A stretch of 64,000 nt of DNA, taken from positions 8,305,501 through 8,369,500 of the forward strand of contig NC_037090.1 of NCBI RefSeq assembly GCF_002994745.2, written 5' to 3'. The stretch's first letter is position 1. Each line of letters opens with the position of its first letter. This document shows, one piece after another, positions 41,829 through 54,216 of this stretch. The DNA is from Rosa chinensis (lineage: Eukaryota; Streptophyta; Magnoliopsida; Rosales; Rosaceae). The notes below the pieces were generated by a model. That model had not been told where the DNA came from. It saw only the letters and a program-made list of their open reading frames with translations, and ran no database searches. Position numbers and translations under genes: made by a program.

Positions 41829-43220
41829 TTATTAGGCCATGTTTGGTTTACGGATTTGAGGAATCAGGAAAGGAAAATCGTTCATTTCCTTTGTTTGGTA
41901 GGCATAAACTTGGGAACTATTTTCCTGATAAATGGGAAAATATGGTGGAAGATGGTTCATTTCATAACCCATGGGATTGATTTTCCCTTCTGCTTTCCCG
42001 GCATTTATTATGAAAATTTAGGACTACAATATCCTTACTCAAATGTGTTTTTGCCAATTTCACCCATGATGATAAATTTGAAAATATAGGGATACTATTG
42101 AAACATTGATATATTATTTCTTCCTTTCCTGACCAACCAAACACTGGAAGGAAAATCAAATAGTCTTTCTTGAGTGTTTTTCCTGCTTTACCAAACACTA
42201 GATCCTGGCCGGAATTTTAGGGCCCATTCGGTATCATTTTGCGATACTGTTTTTTGTTTTACGACTTCAAAAACTTATGTAATTTGCGTTCGGTGCATTA
42301 AATTTGAAAAACAAGGAAAACAAATTTTAGGAAACAATTCAAGAACTATGAATAAATATGGGAAATGACTTTTTGACGTTTTCATTTTTTCCTGAAAACA
42401 ACCTGTCATGCAATTAGAGATATATATTTTTTTTTTACTTTTAAGCACATAGATCCACAAACTCTTCTCCTCTCTTTTGATTTTTCTCTATTTCTTTTCC
42501 ACAATTTCCATTGAGACTTATCCTCTCTTCTCATGATCTCATCTACTTTATCTGTTGTTTGAACTTTCTTCTTCCCCGTCTTTTTCAATCAATTGAAATT
42601 TGCAGAATCATACAGTAGAGAAGAATGAAGGAATTAGAAAATCCATCTTTCACATGTCAGATCTAATTTATACAGATGATTTAGGGTGAAAGCTTTGGTA
42701 TTTTATGCTTCAATATAATTGGATTATCGCACAGGCAAGAAGAATTAACAACTAATTGGTTGAGACATTTGATTGAATTATCTTTTTGAACTAAAGATTC
42801 AAGAGCTTGCAACTTCATATGATATATTTTATAAACAAAATTGAGGGATTTGATTCTTCTTGTTCAATCTCCTTCACAATTCTCTGTTTCTTTCTCATAA
42901 CAATCAATAAAAGATTCATAATCAATACAAACAAAATAGTCAATCTTTCATGATTACTGAGGAAAAACTAAACTAAATGTTGTAGATTTTTTTTTTTTAA
43001 ATGATAGATATGTTTTTAATATTTCAAGTTTTGAAATACTTGTACCGAACATGTATTTATATCTTAAAAACTTATAGTTTAATTCTCCGTTTTCATTCTA
43101 CAATCCAGTATTACTAAAATAGTTTCATAAAACGTTACAGGACACACCCTTAATTTCTCATCCCTATGGAAAAGACATGGGAATTGATTTCCCTTCCATG
43201 AACCAAACTAAGGCAATATA
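41829..43220. mobile_element. probable nested DNA-transposon fragments inside the hAT element
   Basis: The left end ccatgtttggttt and right end aaccaaactaagg are rough inverted repeats. A second GGGCCCATTCGGTATC-type end begins at about 42219 and a possible partner ends near 43150, suggesting one MITE within another. I could not read clean target duplications, so boundaries are tentative. The short ORFs here are noise. Confidence 0.4.
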
Positions 43221-45079
43221 TATATGTTCATACTATTATGAAAAATTGTATGTTTATTTCTTAATTAATATACATGTATGTGTATTGAAAACCATAGTAT
43301 ATAAAACTAATATTTAGATAATAGGTAAATTCGGTATTTACCAAAACCAAACTAACTTTTTCGGTAATTTTCGATTTTGGTTTTATCGGTCTTGGTTACC
43401 AAAAAGTCGATTTACCAAACTTAAAACATCAATTGGTATTCGGTCGATTTGGTAATTACCAAACCAAGTGGCAGTGTGATGCCCCGGAAATTTATATTTA
43501 TTTTCCGAGGATTTTTCGGAATCTAAATTGTGGTTATTGGACGGTTTCGTGGCTCGTGGGCAGAACGGAAGTGTTTCGGAGAATAATTATTTGAAGAATA
43601 TGGTTTTACGGGGGTTGCAAAGGTTGAATTTTTATTCGTTGGGATTCTCTGAAACCTTCCTTCACAATAGTTTTAGAGCGCGTCGGTACGAGTTCATGGA
43701 CATGTGGAACGCGAAAATCGGAGCTCGTATAAAGAAGTTATGGCTTTCGGGAAAAGTTTTCGTTTTAGTATAAATAGAGGATTTCCGGAAATTATTTCAT
43801 AATTCCAAGTTTCTTTTTCCGGAAACTCTCTTCCTCTCTCTTCTCTCTCGACTGATACCTTCAGTATCGAATAAACCCGGCTGACCCAACCCGAACCCGG
43901 ATGATCTGACCCGACTTTTCCGGCCAACTCCGGCGACCTCTTCCGGTGAAACCTTCCAGATTGGTTCGTCGTTGTCGTCCGCTCCTCCCTGTGGTGTCCT
44001 CTAGCAGCGATTCTCCTCCACGGAGGCACTGCAAGTCGGCAAAGTTCGAGGTTTTTGGACCCGGCCGGAAATCCTTGCTCCGGCGACGGCACAGCTTCAA
44101 GCTTCCTTCTTTGGGTTCGTGGGAGCCTTCTGGATTGATCTATGGTGTTTGTTTGGATCGATTTATGTGGAAATCAGTTCAACTCAGATTGAGCAAAAAT
44201 TCAAAACTTGTGAGGTAGTTTTCGACCCTTTATACTTGTTTTCTGACTTTGAGCTAGTTATGAAAATTCACTTAGATGAACAGATTTGATGTTGGGAGTT
44301 TTGTGAAATATTGAGTTTTGGCCGGCGGCGGTGCTCCACCACCTATGGAGGCGTTCTGGCGGTGTTCCGGCCATGTAAGGGACTGTTTCTGGTATTATAT
44401 ATCTTCTACTCGTCGATACGAGCGTTTCGATATATAATATGCAATTTTTGGAGTTCGTATGAAATTGTTATAATTTTTACGGTTTCATACCGGTCGATTT
44501 ATTCGATCCGTGAGGATTTGAGTATTCGATCGACTTGTGGTTTTGGCATATCGATCGTGGAAGTGTTCCGGAGACTTTGGGAGGTCTCGGATGTGGTTTC
44601 GCCTTGATTGGAGCCACTTTGGGGATTTTTGTTCAAAACGGGGGTTTCAGACTTAAATCGATTGTGAATTGTTACTAAGTTGAAACCGTATGTGATCAGG
44701 TACTTGACGAAGTATTCTTGGACGGTTGTTTTGTGATTTGGCTGCTTTGTTCTGTATTGAAGACGCAGTGGGAGTTTCGAGGTGAGTAATCTCATAAGGG
44801 TCATTATGAACGAAATTACCATTATTGTTTTGACGATAATTATTTAACTGCAAACTATAGTTGGTATTAGTAGGCATTCCTGAGCGAATGACTATGTGTG
44901 TGTGTATATATATATATATATATTTACGTGAAATATATATATTCTTGTGAATGATGTGTGATGAATAATATGCATGATGGTGTTCATATTATTGTTGAAG
45001 GCGACTTTTCAGGAAACAATATTGTGGAAAAAGATATTTTCTATTGTTTGAAAAGTATTGAGTTTGAAGTTACATTTTT

Positions 45080-45807
45080 GAGTCAAGCGTGACTCATTTT
45101 AATGTATTGGTCTTTGTACCAAGGGTCACAGATGGTGAGCAGGGATGGGAAAATCCGAAACTAGAGTCAGGTGTGACTTACTTAATGTTTGACTTTGAGA
45201 CCAAATGGGGTCTGAAGATCATATGTCATAGATGGTGACAGGTCGCAGATGGTGACCTTGATGTTTGATTTTATGACCAGACGGGGTTTGAAATCATATG
45301 TCACAGATAGTGACCAAGGCAAGAAATGGGTAATCACGTCCTTGACCGGACGAGTGGTTACGATTCAGTCAGAGTTCTAGTCTGTTGCCATTGTACATCA
45401 TCAGGGGTAGCGGGGAGCTATCTGATGCTCATGAGTACGTGTTTTAAAAGGGAGTTTCGGGGATTCTTTCTTTTAAATGTCTGGGGATGACTTGTGTCAT
45501 ATTTAATTGTTAGAGTTTCAATTAATATGATTTTATCATGGGGTGGCTTGTGTTGATTTGAGAATGTGTTTTAAAAGGGAGTTTCGGGGATTCTTTCTTT
45601 TAAATGTCCTGGGAGGACTTATGTATCATATTTAATTGTCAGAGTTTCAATTATTATGATTTTGTCACGGGGTGACTTGTGTTTATTTGAGTATGTGTTT
45701 TAAAAAGGGAGTTTCGGATATTCTTTCTTTTAAATGTCCTAGGAGGTCTTGTGTATCATATTGAATTGTCAGAGTTTCAATTAATATGATTGCTGTCACG
45801 GGGTGAT
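45080..45807 (+). repeat. serial short hairpins in the second solo LTR
   Basis: Examples: 45080-45095 (gagtca/tgactc), 45107-45122 (ttggt/accaa), 45126-45138 (tcac/gtga with loop agatg), 45606-45618 (gtcc/ggac with loop tggga), 45664-45676 (gtcac/gtgac with loop ggg). The loops agatg, tggga and ggg recur with different stems, like the array at 10946-11264. Confidence 0.7.
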
Positions 45808-45820
45808 TTGAGTGGTTTCT
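45439..45820 (+). repeat. about 128-bp tandem repeat in the second solo LTR
   Basis: Three copies starting at 45439, 45566 and 45695 (periods 127 and 129), each beginning gtgttttaaaa-gggagtttcgg and each including a gtcc-tggga-ggac-type hairpin and a gtcacggggtgac-type hairpin. Confidence 0.85.
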
Positions 45821-46371
45821 TTTGGGAAAAGAATGTGTTGTTTGTGGGAAAACATGGTGTGTGTTCCTTTTTACGAGTTGATGGGTTTCCTCGTTGGGTG
45901 AGTTGTGCATGTGTGGTTTGAGTTACTCATACGGGCTTGCAAAAGATTACCGGGTTTGTTGTGTGGCAACCTGATGCACCATTCAATATGTGTAGGGGTT
46001 AATCCTGCAGGTCAGGGTAATCGTGGTTGAAGTTGAGGTAGCTTGTTGGCAACAGAGCGGGTAGGAAGCAAATTTTGTTGCCTTTGCCATTGTATGACTT
46101 AAGCTATGTAGTAAAATCTAAGGAATACTTACGTTTTATTTTGTTGTTGACAATTTAATTCGTAAGCTTTTGTAATATATGACTCTACGGAGAGGGTCAA
46201 TATTGACATAGTGGGTTCAGGGCATCAATATGTATTTAGTTTAAGGGGAAAAATGTTTCCAGGTTTTTGTTATTGATGGCTGAACGATCACGCATGTATA
46301 ATTATGAGAATATATATCGATTTTTATTTGTGTTAAAAATCAGGGGTGTGACAGGCAGCCCTAGTAATGTC

Positions 46372-49262
46372 CCCGTAAATTAAGCTCTATAAAGATGTAA
46401 AAATTTTAGAGCAAGTTTACCTGTTCTGTCTCTAATGAGAGCACTGTTTACTGTCTTTTTTATGTCTTTTTTTACTTGTTGAGTCAGGTTTCTAGAGCAG
46501 GAACGAGTGAAAACCTACGGACAAAGTGCCAATTTGAACACTGTTTATTACGTCAAGCTACGTTTCTAGTCTCGGCTCGAGCCGTGAAAAAATTCCCTCA
46601 AGTTGCCTGGATAGCTCCATGCATTTTGCTCTTTCTTGCACATGCTCGTGAAAATTTTTAAAAATCATATACTTGTGATCAGGCGATGTGTTTGACAAAT
46701 TGTCTCAAAGACGCCAAGCCAAAGAGGGCTAAAAGCGAAGCAAGCTAAGATGCAAACTCTGTTATTCGAGGGAGTAATCAAACAAAAGTAAAGAAGTAAG
46801 CGCAAATAATTTAGTGCGGACTTCTTTGGTCTTCTCAAAGACTAATGGATTTCACAGCTTAGAATTAAACAAGCAATTATTATTTGGTCGGAGGTGTGCA
46901 AGTCAAGAATATCGGTGTAAACGTCGCTGTTAGTTCATGAGCTCTCCGGCCAGTTGTTGTGAATTTAATTTATTCAAGTATCTATCTTTGTGAATGATTT
47001 TATTTGAGTAGGCATCACATGGCTTACGCTGCTGTGCTCGTATGTTGGTCCATACATACGTAGCTAGAACAGAACGCATCGTTTTCGCATTTGGTCCAGT
47101 GATATTGGGATTTTGTGAATTGTGATAATCTTTCTGATATCTCAATCAACTGGTGGCCGGAACCAATGGAGAAATCTGGGTGCAATGGGCCACTCATTCC
47201 CACATTAAAGCTCAGGCAAGTACAGTAGATAATAGAATGCGATACATCATATATTGCTTGTTCTTTTATGGAAGTGCAGACAATAGATTGTGATATGGTA
47301 TAGTGTGCTCCGTCCCTTTCCTGTATTGCTCTCTACCATACGCAGATTATGGAAGAAGAAGAAGATGGGGAGCTTATGGGTTTATAGGCAAAAGACTGAT
47401 CAAGTGATAAGTATGAGGTAAGTTTTCATAAAAGAAACTAGTGTAGGTTTTTATAACAACCAGGGCAATGTAGAATTCACGTCTACAAATAAGAGATCGA
47501 GAATGTTAATCTCCGCATTTTAAGGTTACTATTTTATAATTCAATAATCGAAGTTGTTCATTATATAAATTTCTTTTATAACACATATTTAAATACAAAA
47601 AAATTAGGAATTTGATTGAAAACATAATGATAAACTATTGGTTGATCATAACTTCGTTTAGATTTCAACGAATAAGGATTAATGTTTGAATCAAAACATT
47701 AATTCATAAACCTAGGCTTTTGCCACTCTCGTTTAACAACCTTGTGACTGTGGTAGTCTCTTATGTCACTTAAATTTTGCAATAACTAAGTGACCTTATC
47801 ACGCGCACACTAATAATATTTGGTAATTCAAAAACTCTCTAAAGTCATCTATAAAGAGAGAAAATTATTCAGTCCACTGACGGTGGACGTTCACTAACCA
47901 GTCAACCACCACTAAAATAGGTGATTCCGGTGGCGTTAATTTTGTCTCTATCTTGTCTATAACTTTCATAATTTGAGCCTAGTTAGATATGAACGATGAA
48001 GGAGAAATTTACCTCAAAAGGTTTTCGACCAAAATATTCCAGGTAAGTTTCTCATTCCTTGTTCGTATATATATATTTTTTGGTTAAAAATTAAATTCCT
48101 TGTTCATATTTGGACTAGGCTCCAATTATGAAAGTTATAGACAAGATAGAGACAAAACTTATGCGACTGGAATCACTCATTTTAATGGTGGTTGACTAGC
48201 TAGTAAACGTTCAGTGTCGGTTGACCGAATACGCTCTCATCCAATACATGATAAAAAGAAAGATATTACAAATTGGTGCTAGATTGATTTTGCTACAGCG
48301 TAATGTACAATTTTAACCATAATCATATGTGAAATTAAATATTCATCATTTTATAAATATAATTAGTCAAATCTCAGCAATTAAACACTTCGAATTTTCC
48401 ATTTGGGTTACCGAAATCCTACTACAAATGGTAATTGAACCTACCTACTCAAATAAATATAGTCCACCTAATTGTGAAGCTAATTCTCTTTCGTCTTTTT
48501 GGTTGGTTGGGGGGGGGTGATTCGTTGATCTTTCGTGAAGGGTGTGCAATTACCAAATATCAAGAAAGTCTTGTGAGGTAGGTCCAATGATATATGATTG
48601 ATATAAGTAGGACCTCTACAATGGCTTGCAGTTCGATTTTACTAAGATTTTTAGTGAAGCAAAACACTTTCAAGTTATTATTAAAAAGGCAACACTTTAC
48701 CAATGTTGGCTCACGCCACAGAAAATCTCTAAGTTGATAAATTTATAAACTAAATCATTCTAGATACTAAAATACTTAAGTTGCTTAAGTAGCTTAAGCT
48801 TGATTTTTTTTTTTTTATAAGCTCAAACTCAACTCAATTTACTCGATACCTTTCAATTTTGAGATTAATTTGGCTCGGCTTGATTGTACAACTAGATCGA
48901 GCTTCTGTTAGGCTTTTGATACATGAAGTTATTAACATAAGTATATAACATAAGGATTAGGATTTAGGAAAAGTGGAGTTGCCACAAAAATCATGTAACA
49001 TGTTGAAGGACGATGATGACAAGTGCAACTAAATCATGTGCCCGCTTTTCTTTTTGGTTTGATAATTTTGTGAATGCCAATTTGGTCCACTCACATGTTT
49101 CAGGACGGAACACATGGCCCTACGTCAATGGTGAAAAGTGCTCGTCAATCTCTGACACGCCACCAAAGCATAGGAATATGGATTAGAACCGGCACCTATT
49201 GGCCACGTTGTTACATTATTGAGACCAAAATTATATCATATGCTCTAGGTTTCATTTTCCGA
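46372..49262. other. gene-poor spacer
   Basis: Contains one MITE (47867-48230). No gene model supported; the ORFs at 46476, 46930 and 48329 lack family features. Confidence 0.5.
47867..48230. mobile_element. foldback MITE (about 364 bp)
   Basis: The left arm attcagtccactgacggtgg pairs with the right arm around tcagtgtcggttgaccgaat. Inner arms such as gtctctatcttgtctataac and gttatagacaagatagagac pair exactly. Target duplication not resolved. Confidence 0.75.
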
Positions 49263-52200
49263 GTAGAATCTTTGAAATTAATTAAACTTCCAACGTAGTT
49301 TGAGAGCTGGAAAAAAAAAATTATACATTCTGAAGTGTTGGAAAATGATTTGAGATAAGCAGTAGCAACGTAGACTATGGTGGACTTGGTGCCGACAAGT
49401 TTGAGTTGAGCCGTCTATTTTGATTCACAATTTGTAATTTAGCAAACAAGAACGAAATGAAAAAAATTTGTTAGCTAAATTTTCAATGCTAGTTCTATAA
49501 ATAGATTTTTTATGTCACTCGATTGCTCTCAATTATAAGTTTGAAAAACTGGTATTTTCAAAGAATGGCTAACCCGGATTTCTTTTTTCTTTGATCCAAA
49601 TATAACACAGCTCACTACTTAGCTCTGCCCTTGTCAGCAACTGATATTGACGACGTTATTTCAATGATGGGATGCTCGAGACGTCTAAAAATCCAAATAT
49701 GTAGTGAGCCGCCCCATCAAAGACCATACATGTACCAATACTTATCGATTCTTGCCTAAATCTATCTTCTAACAACCAAATTTGCTCAAAGAAAAAAAGC
49801 TAAGGGATACTCGATCTAAAGTTGATTTTGGGAATAGGGTGAACCAAACCAACCTCTACATTAATTATACGTGTAAAACTTAATTCGCAATTAAATTACA
49901 GTGGATTTTAGAGTATTATATGTTTCTAATTTTCAAGCCCTAAACATAATTTTTTATCCAAATTCGACGGATGAAAAATAGAAATATATAAAAAAAAGGT
50001 CTTCTTCGACACAGAGACCCAGTGTGTCAGTAGAATCTTTGAAATTAATTAAACTTCCAAGGCAATTTGAGAGTTGGAAAAAAAAAAGATTATACATTTT
50101 GAAAGTATTGGAAAATGATTTGAGATAAGCATTAGCAACGTAGACTATGGTGGACTTGGTGCCGACAAGTTTGATTTGAGCAGACTATTTTGATTCACAA
50201 TTTGTAATTCAGCAAACAAGAATGAAATGAAAAAAATTTGTTAGCTGAATTTTCAATGCTAGTTCTATAAATAGATTTTTTATGTCACTCGATTGCTCTC
50301 AATTATAAGTTTGAAAAATTGGTATTTTCAAAGAATGGCTAACCCGGATTTCTTTTTTCTTTGATCCAAATATAACACAGCTCACTACTTAGCTCTGCCC
50401 CTGTCAGCAACTTATACTGACGACGTTATTTCAATGATGGGATGCTCGAGACGCCTAAAAATCCAAATATGTAGTGAGCCGCCCCATCAAAGACCATACA
50501 TGTACCAATACTTATCGATTCTTGCCTAAATCTATCTTCTAACAACCAAATTTGCTCAAAGAAAAAAAGCTAAGGGATACTCGATCTAAAGTTGATTTTG
50601 GTAACAGGGTGAACCAAACCAACCTCTGCATTAATTATACGTGTAAAACTTAATTCGCAATTAAATTACAGTGGATTTCAGAGTATTATATGTTTCTAAT
50701 TTTCAAGCCCTAAACATAATTTTTTATCCAAATTCGACGGATGAAAAATAGAAATATATAAAAAAAAAGGTCTTCTTCGACACAGAGACCCAGTGTGTCA
50801 GTAGAATCTTTGAAATTAATTAAACTTCCAAGGCAATTTGAGAGTTGGAAAAAAAAAAAGATTATACATTCTGAAGTATTGGAAAATGATTTGAGATAAG
50901 CATTAGCAACGTAGACTATGGTGGACTTGGTGCCGACAAGTTTGATTTGAGCAGACTATTTTGATTCACAATTTGTAATTCAGCAAACAAGAATGAAATG
51001 AAAAAAATTTGTTAGCTGAATTTTCAATGCTAGTTCTATAAATTGATTTTTTATGTCACTCGATTGCTCTCAATTATAAGTTTGAAAAACTGGTATTTTC
51101 AAAGAATGGCTAACCCGGATTTCTTTTTTCTTTGATCCAAATATAACACAGCTCACTACTTAGCTTTGCCCCTGTCAGCAACTTATACTGACGACGTTAT
51201 TTTAATGATGGGATGCTCGAGACGCCTAAAAATCCAAATATGTAGTGAGCCGCCCCATCAAAGACCATACATGTACCAATACTTATCGATTCTTGCCTAA
51301 ATCTATCTTCTAACAACCAATTTTGCTCAAAGAAAAAAAGCTAAGGGATACTCGATCTAAAGTTGATTTTGGGAACAGGGTGAACCAAACCAACCTCTGC
51401 ATTAATTATACGTGTAAAACTTAATTCGCAATTAAATTACAGTGGATTTCAGATTATTATATGTTTCTAATTTTCAAGCCCTAAACATAATTTTTTATCC
51501 AAATTCGACGGATGAAAAATAGAAATATATATAAAAAAAGGCCTTCTTCGACACAGAGACCCAGTGTGTCAGTAGAATCTTTGAAATTAATTAAACTTCC
51601 AAGGCAATTTGAGAGTTGGAAAAAAAAAAAAAAAGATTATACATTCTGAAGTATTGGAAAATGATTTGAGATAAGCATTAGCAACGTAGACTATGGTGGA
51701 CTTGGTGCGGACAAGTTTGATTTGAGCAGACTATTTTGATTCACAATTTGTAATTCAGCAAAACAAGAATGAAATGAAAAAAATTTGTTTGGGTGAGCTA
51801 AATTTTCAATGCTAGTTCTATAAATAGATTCTTTATGTCGCTCGATTGCTCTCAATTATAAGTTTGAAAAACTGGTATTTTCAAATAACGGCTTACCCGG
51901 ATTTCTTTTTTCTTTGATCCAAATCTAACACAGCTCGCTACTTAGCTCTACCCCTGTCAGCAACTGATACTGACGACGTTATTTCAACGATGGGATGCTA
52001 GAGACGCCTAAAAATCCAAATATGTAGTGACCCGCCCCACCAAAGACCATACATGTACCAATACTTATCGATTCTTGCCTAAATCTATCTTCTAACAACC
52101 AAATTTGCTCAAAGAAAAAAAGCTAAGGGATACTCGATCTAAAGTTGATTTTGGGAACAGGGTGAACCAAACCAACCTCTGCATTAATTATACGTGTAAA

Positions 52201-53816
52201 ACTTAATTTGCAATTAAAATTACGGTGGATTTCAGAGTATTATATGTTTCTAATTTTCAAGCGGGATGAAGTTAAGTTGTTAGTTCAATCTTTTAGTTCC
52301 TGTAGTGGGCACTTTGTGAAATGGGAAGGCAATGGAATTGCTCACCGGCTAGCAAAGGAAGCCTTAAAAATTAGTCAGCCTTTTCTTTGTTTAGAGTCGG
52401 GGCCTGAGTGGCTCCATTAGTGTGTCAGTATGGACTTTCAGTGTGAAGTCTAGTATGGAAAACTTTGGGCATTTCATCATCTTGGTGGTTGCTTACAGTC
52501 TTTCCACAACTCATTGTAATTGATTCATAGTCAATGAAGTTCTTATTTGATCAAAAAAATAATAATTTTCAAGCCCTAAACATAATTTTTTATCCAAATT
52601 CGACGGATGAAAAATAGAAATACATAAAAGAAAGAGAAAAAAAGGCCTTCTTCGAAACAGAGACCCAGTGTGTCAGTAAAATCTTTGAAATTAATTCCAA
52701 GGCAGTTTGAGAGCTGGAAAAAAGAAAAAGAAAAAAAGATTATACATTCTGAAGTATTGGAAAATGATTTGAGATAAGCATTAGCAACGTGGACTATGGT
52801 GGACTTGGTGCCGATAAGTTTGATTTGAGCCGACTATTTTGATTCACAATTTGTAATTCAGCAAACAAGAATGAAATGAAAAAAATTTGTTTGGGTGAGC
52901 TAAATTTTCAATGCTAGTTCTATAAATAGATTTTTTATGTCGTTCAATTGCTCTCAATTATAAGTTTGAAAAACTGGTATTTTCAAAGAACGGCCAGCCC
53001 GGATTTCTTTTTTCTTTGATCCAAATCTAGCACAGCTCACTACTTTAGCTCTGCCTCTGTCAGCAATTGATACTGACGACATTATTTCAACGATGGGATG
53101 CTAGAGACGCCTAAAAATCCAAATATGTAGTGACCCGCCCTATCAAAGACCATACATGTACCAATACTTATCGATTCTTGCCTAAATCTATCTTCTAACA
53201 ACCAAATTTGCTCAAAGAAAAAAAGCTGAGGGATATTCGATCTAAAGTTGATTTTGGGAACAGGGTGAACCAAACCGACCTCTGCGTTTAATTGACAATC
53301 GCTTTTACAAGTAATTATACTTCTAACACAGGCTTACCCGGATTTCTTTTTTCTTTGATCCAAATCTAACACAGCTCGCTACTTAGCTCTGCCCCTGTCA
53401 GCAACTGATACTGACGACGTTATTTCAATGATGGGATGCTAGAGACGCCTAAAAATCCAAATATGTAGTGACCCGCCCCATCAAAGACCATTCATGTACC
53501 AATACTTATCAATTCTTGCCTAAATCTATCTTCTAACAACCAAATTTGCTCAAAGAAAAAAAGCTAAGGGATACTCGATCTAAAGTTGATTTTGAGAACA
53601 GGGTGAACCAAACCAACCTCTGCATTAATTATACATGTAAAACTTAATTTGCAATTAAAATTACGGTGGATTTCGGAGTATTATATGTTTCTAATTTTCA
53701 AGCCCTAAACATAATTTTGTATCCAAATTCGACGGATGAAAAATGGAAATAAATAAAAGAAAAGAAAGAAAAAGAAAGAAGAAGAAGGCTGAATGACGCA
53801 GAGACCCAGTGTGTCA
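49263..53816 (+). repeat. tandem array of a ~770-bp promoter-like unit, 5 copies plus a partial
   Basis: Units begin gtagaatctttgaaatt at 49263, 50030, 50801, 51572 and (gtaaaatcttt) 52676; a partial copy restarts at about 53331 and the array ends at 53816. Periods are 767, 771 and 771; copy 4 is lengthened by a 302-bp LINE piece. A TATA box (ctataaatag) occurs at 49496, 50276, 51819 and 52921, weakened at 51037 (tataaattg). About 60 bp after each TATA, copies 1-3 have an ATG with a nine-codon frame (MANPDFFFL, e.g. 49565-49594); copies 4-6 have lost the ATG. No longer conserved ORF. The array runs straight into the 5' region of the BPP-like gene. Confidence 0.9.
52262..52562 (+). mobile_element. 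5'-truncated LINE, RNase H end
   Basis: Insertion in copy 4 of the array. It contains the C-terminal end of a LINE RNase H-like protein (HFVKWEGNGIAHRLAKEALK ... PEWLH stop at about 52418), then a 3' UTR and a short A-rich tail (caaaaaaataa). The target duplication taattttcaag flanks it (52251-52261 and 52563-52573). It is a retroposed 3' end of a plant L1-type element. Confidence 0.85.
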
Positions 53817-53978
53817 GTAGTTTGTAATAATATTTCTGTGCTGAATGCTTCTCTTTCACTCCCTCACTGTTTACCTTCCTTCACACATAAACAAATCAAA
53901 ACTAAACACAGAAAAGCACGGATCTTAACTGCACCCCCTTCCCATTTCCCCACACCCCAAACAGAGATAGATCTCAAA

Positions 53979-54013
<35 letters not shown>

Positions 54014-54216
54014 TTCCATACATGATGTAAAAGCTAAAGAATTACACCATTTATCAAAATAATCCAACAAGCTAGCTAGCTTCCTATAGCTCAAAATGAC
54101 TAGCTCGCTGTGTTCCTCCGCACTCTCTCTCTCTCTCAATCTCACTCGAAGCAGAGAGCAATGGCGTCCCTCGCGGCATTGAGGACTGGAGCGTAGAGGA
54201 GGATTGAGTTTGGCAA
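53817..54216 (+). promoter_or_regulatory. 5' leader region of the BPP-like gene
   Basis: Unique sequence between the array and the ATG. It has a (CT)15 tract at 53981-54010 and a second CT tract at 54124-54137, which are common in plant 5' UTRs. A transcription start in or just before 53981 is likely. No distinct TATA box here, so the nearest TATA copy is at 52921. Confidence 0.5.

Larger units (their letters stand above)
43475..46353 (+). mobile_element. Solo LTR (2.9 kb) inserted near the end of the hAT element
   Basis: Starts TGTGATGCCCCGG and ends GGGGTGTGACA, with 5-bp duplication ggcag at 43470-43474 and 46354-46358. The ggcag target belongs to the hAT terminal repeat, only five bases from the hAT end. 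A TATA box (TATAAATAG, 43769-43777) lies about 295 bp from the 5' end. Just upstream, aaaatcggagctcgtat (43714) matches aaaatcggagttcgtat (9262) in the other solo LTR, so the two are related families. Tekay/Del-like by length and ends (inference). Short ORFs inside are not credible genes. Confidence 0.87.
41514..46363. mobile_element. non-autonomous hAT-type element carrying nested insertions
   Basis: Ends TAGAGTTGTCACTCG and ...AGTGGCAGCCCTA are imperfect inverted repeats. Both flanks carry the identical 8-bp duplication gtaatgtc (41506-41513 and 46364-46371), the hAT hallmark. Its own sequence (41514 to about 41828, then about 43220-43474) has repeated ttcggtatttacc/ggtaattaccaaa words typical of hAT MITEs. 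It was later interrupted by a solo LTR and, probably, by smaller DNA elements. No transposase. Confidence 0.85.

Noticed and set aside
43694..44607. several 80-130 codon ORFs in the solo LTR
   Set aside because: Overlapping on both strands, no conserved motif, lie inside LTR R-U5.
49263..53816. possibility that the repeats are a CRISPR array or a centromeric satellite
   Set aside because: Units of ~770 bp without spacers exclude CRISPR; only about six copies, with TATA boxes and next to a gene, argue against a satellite.
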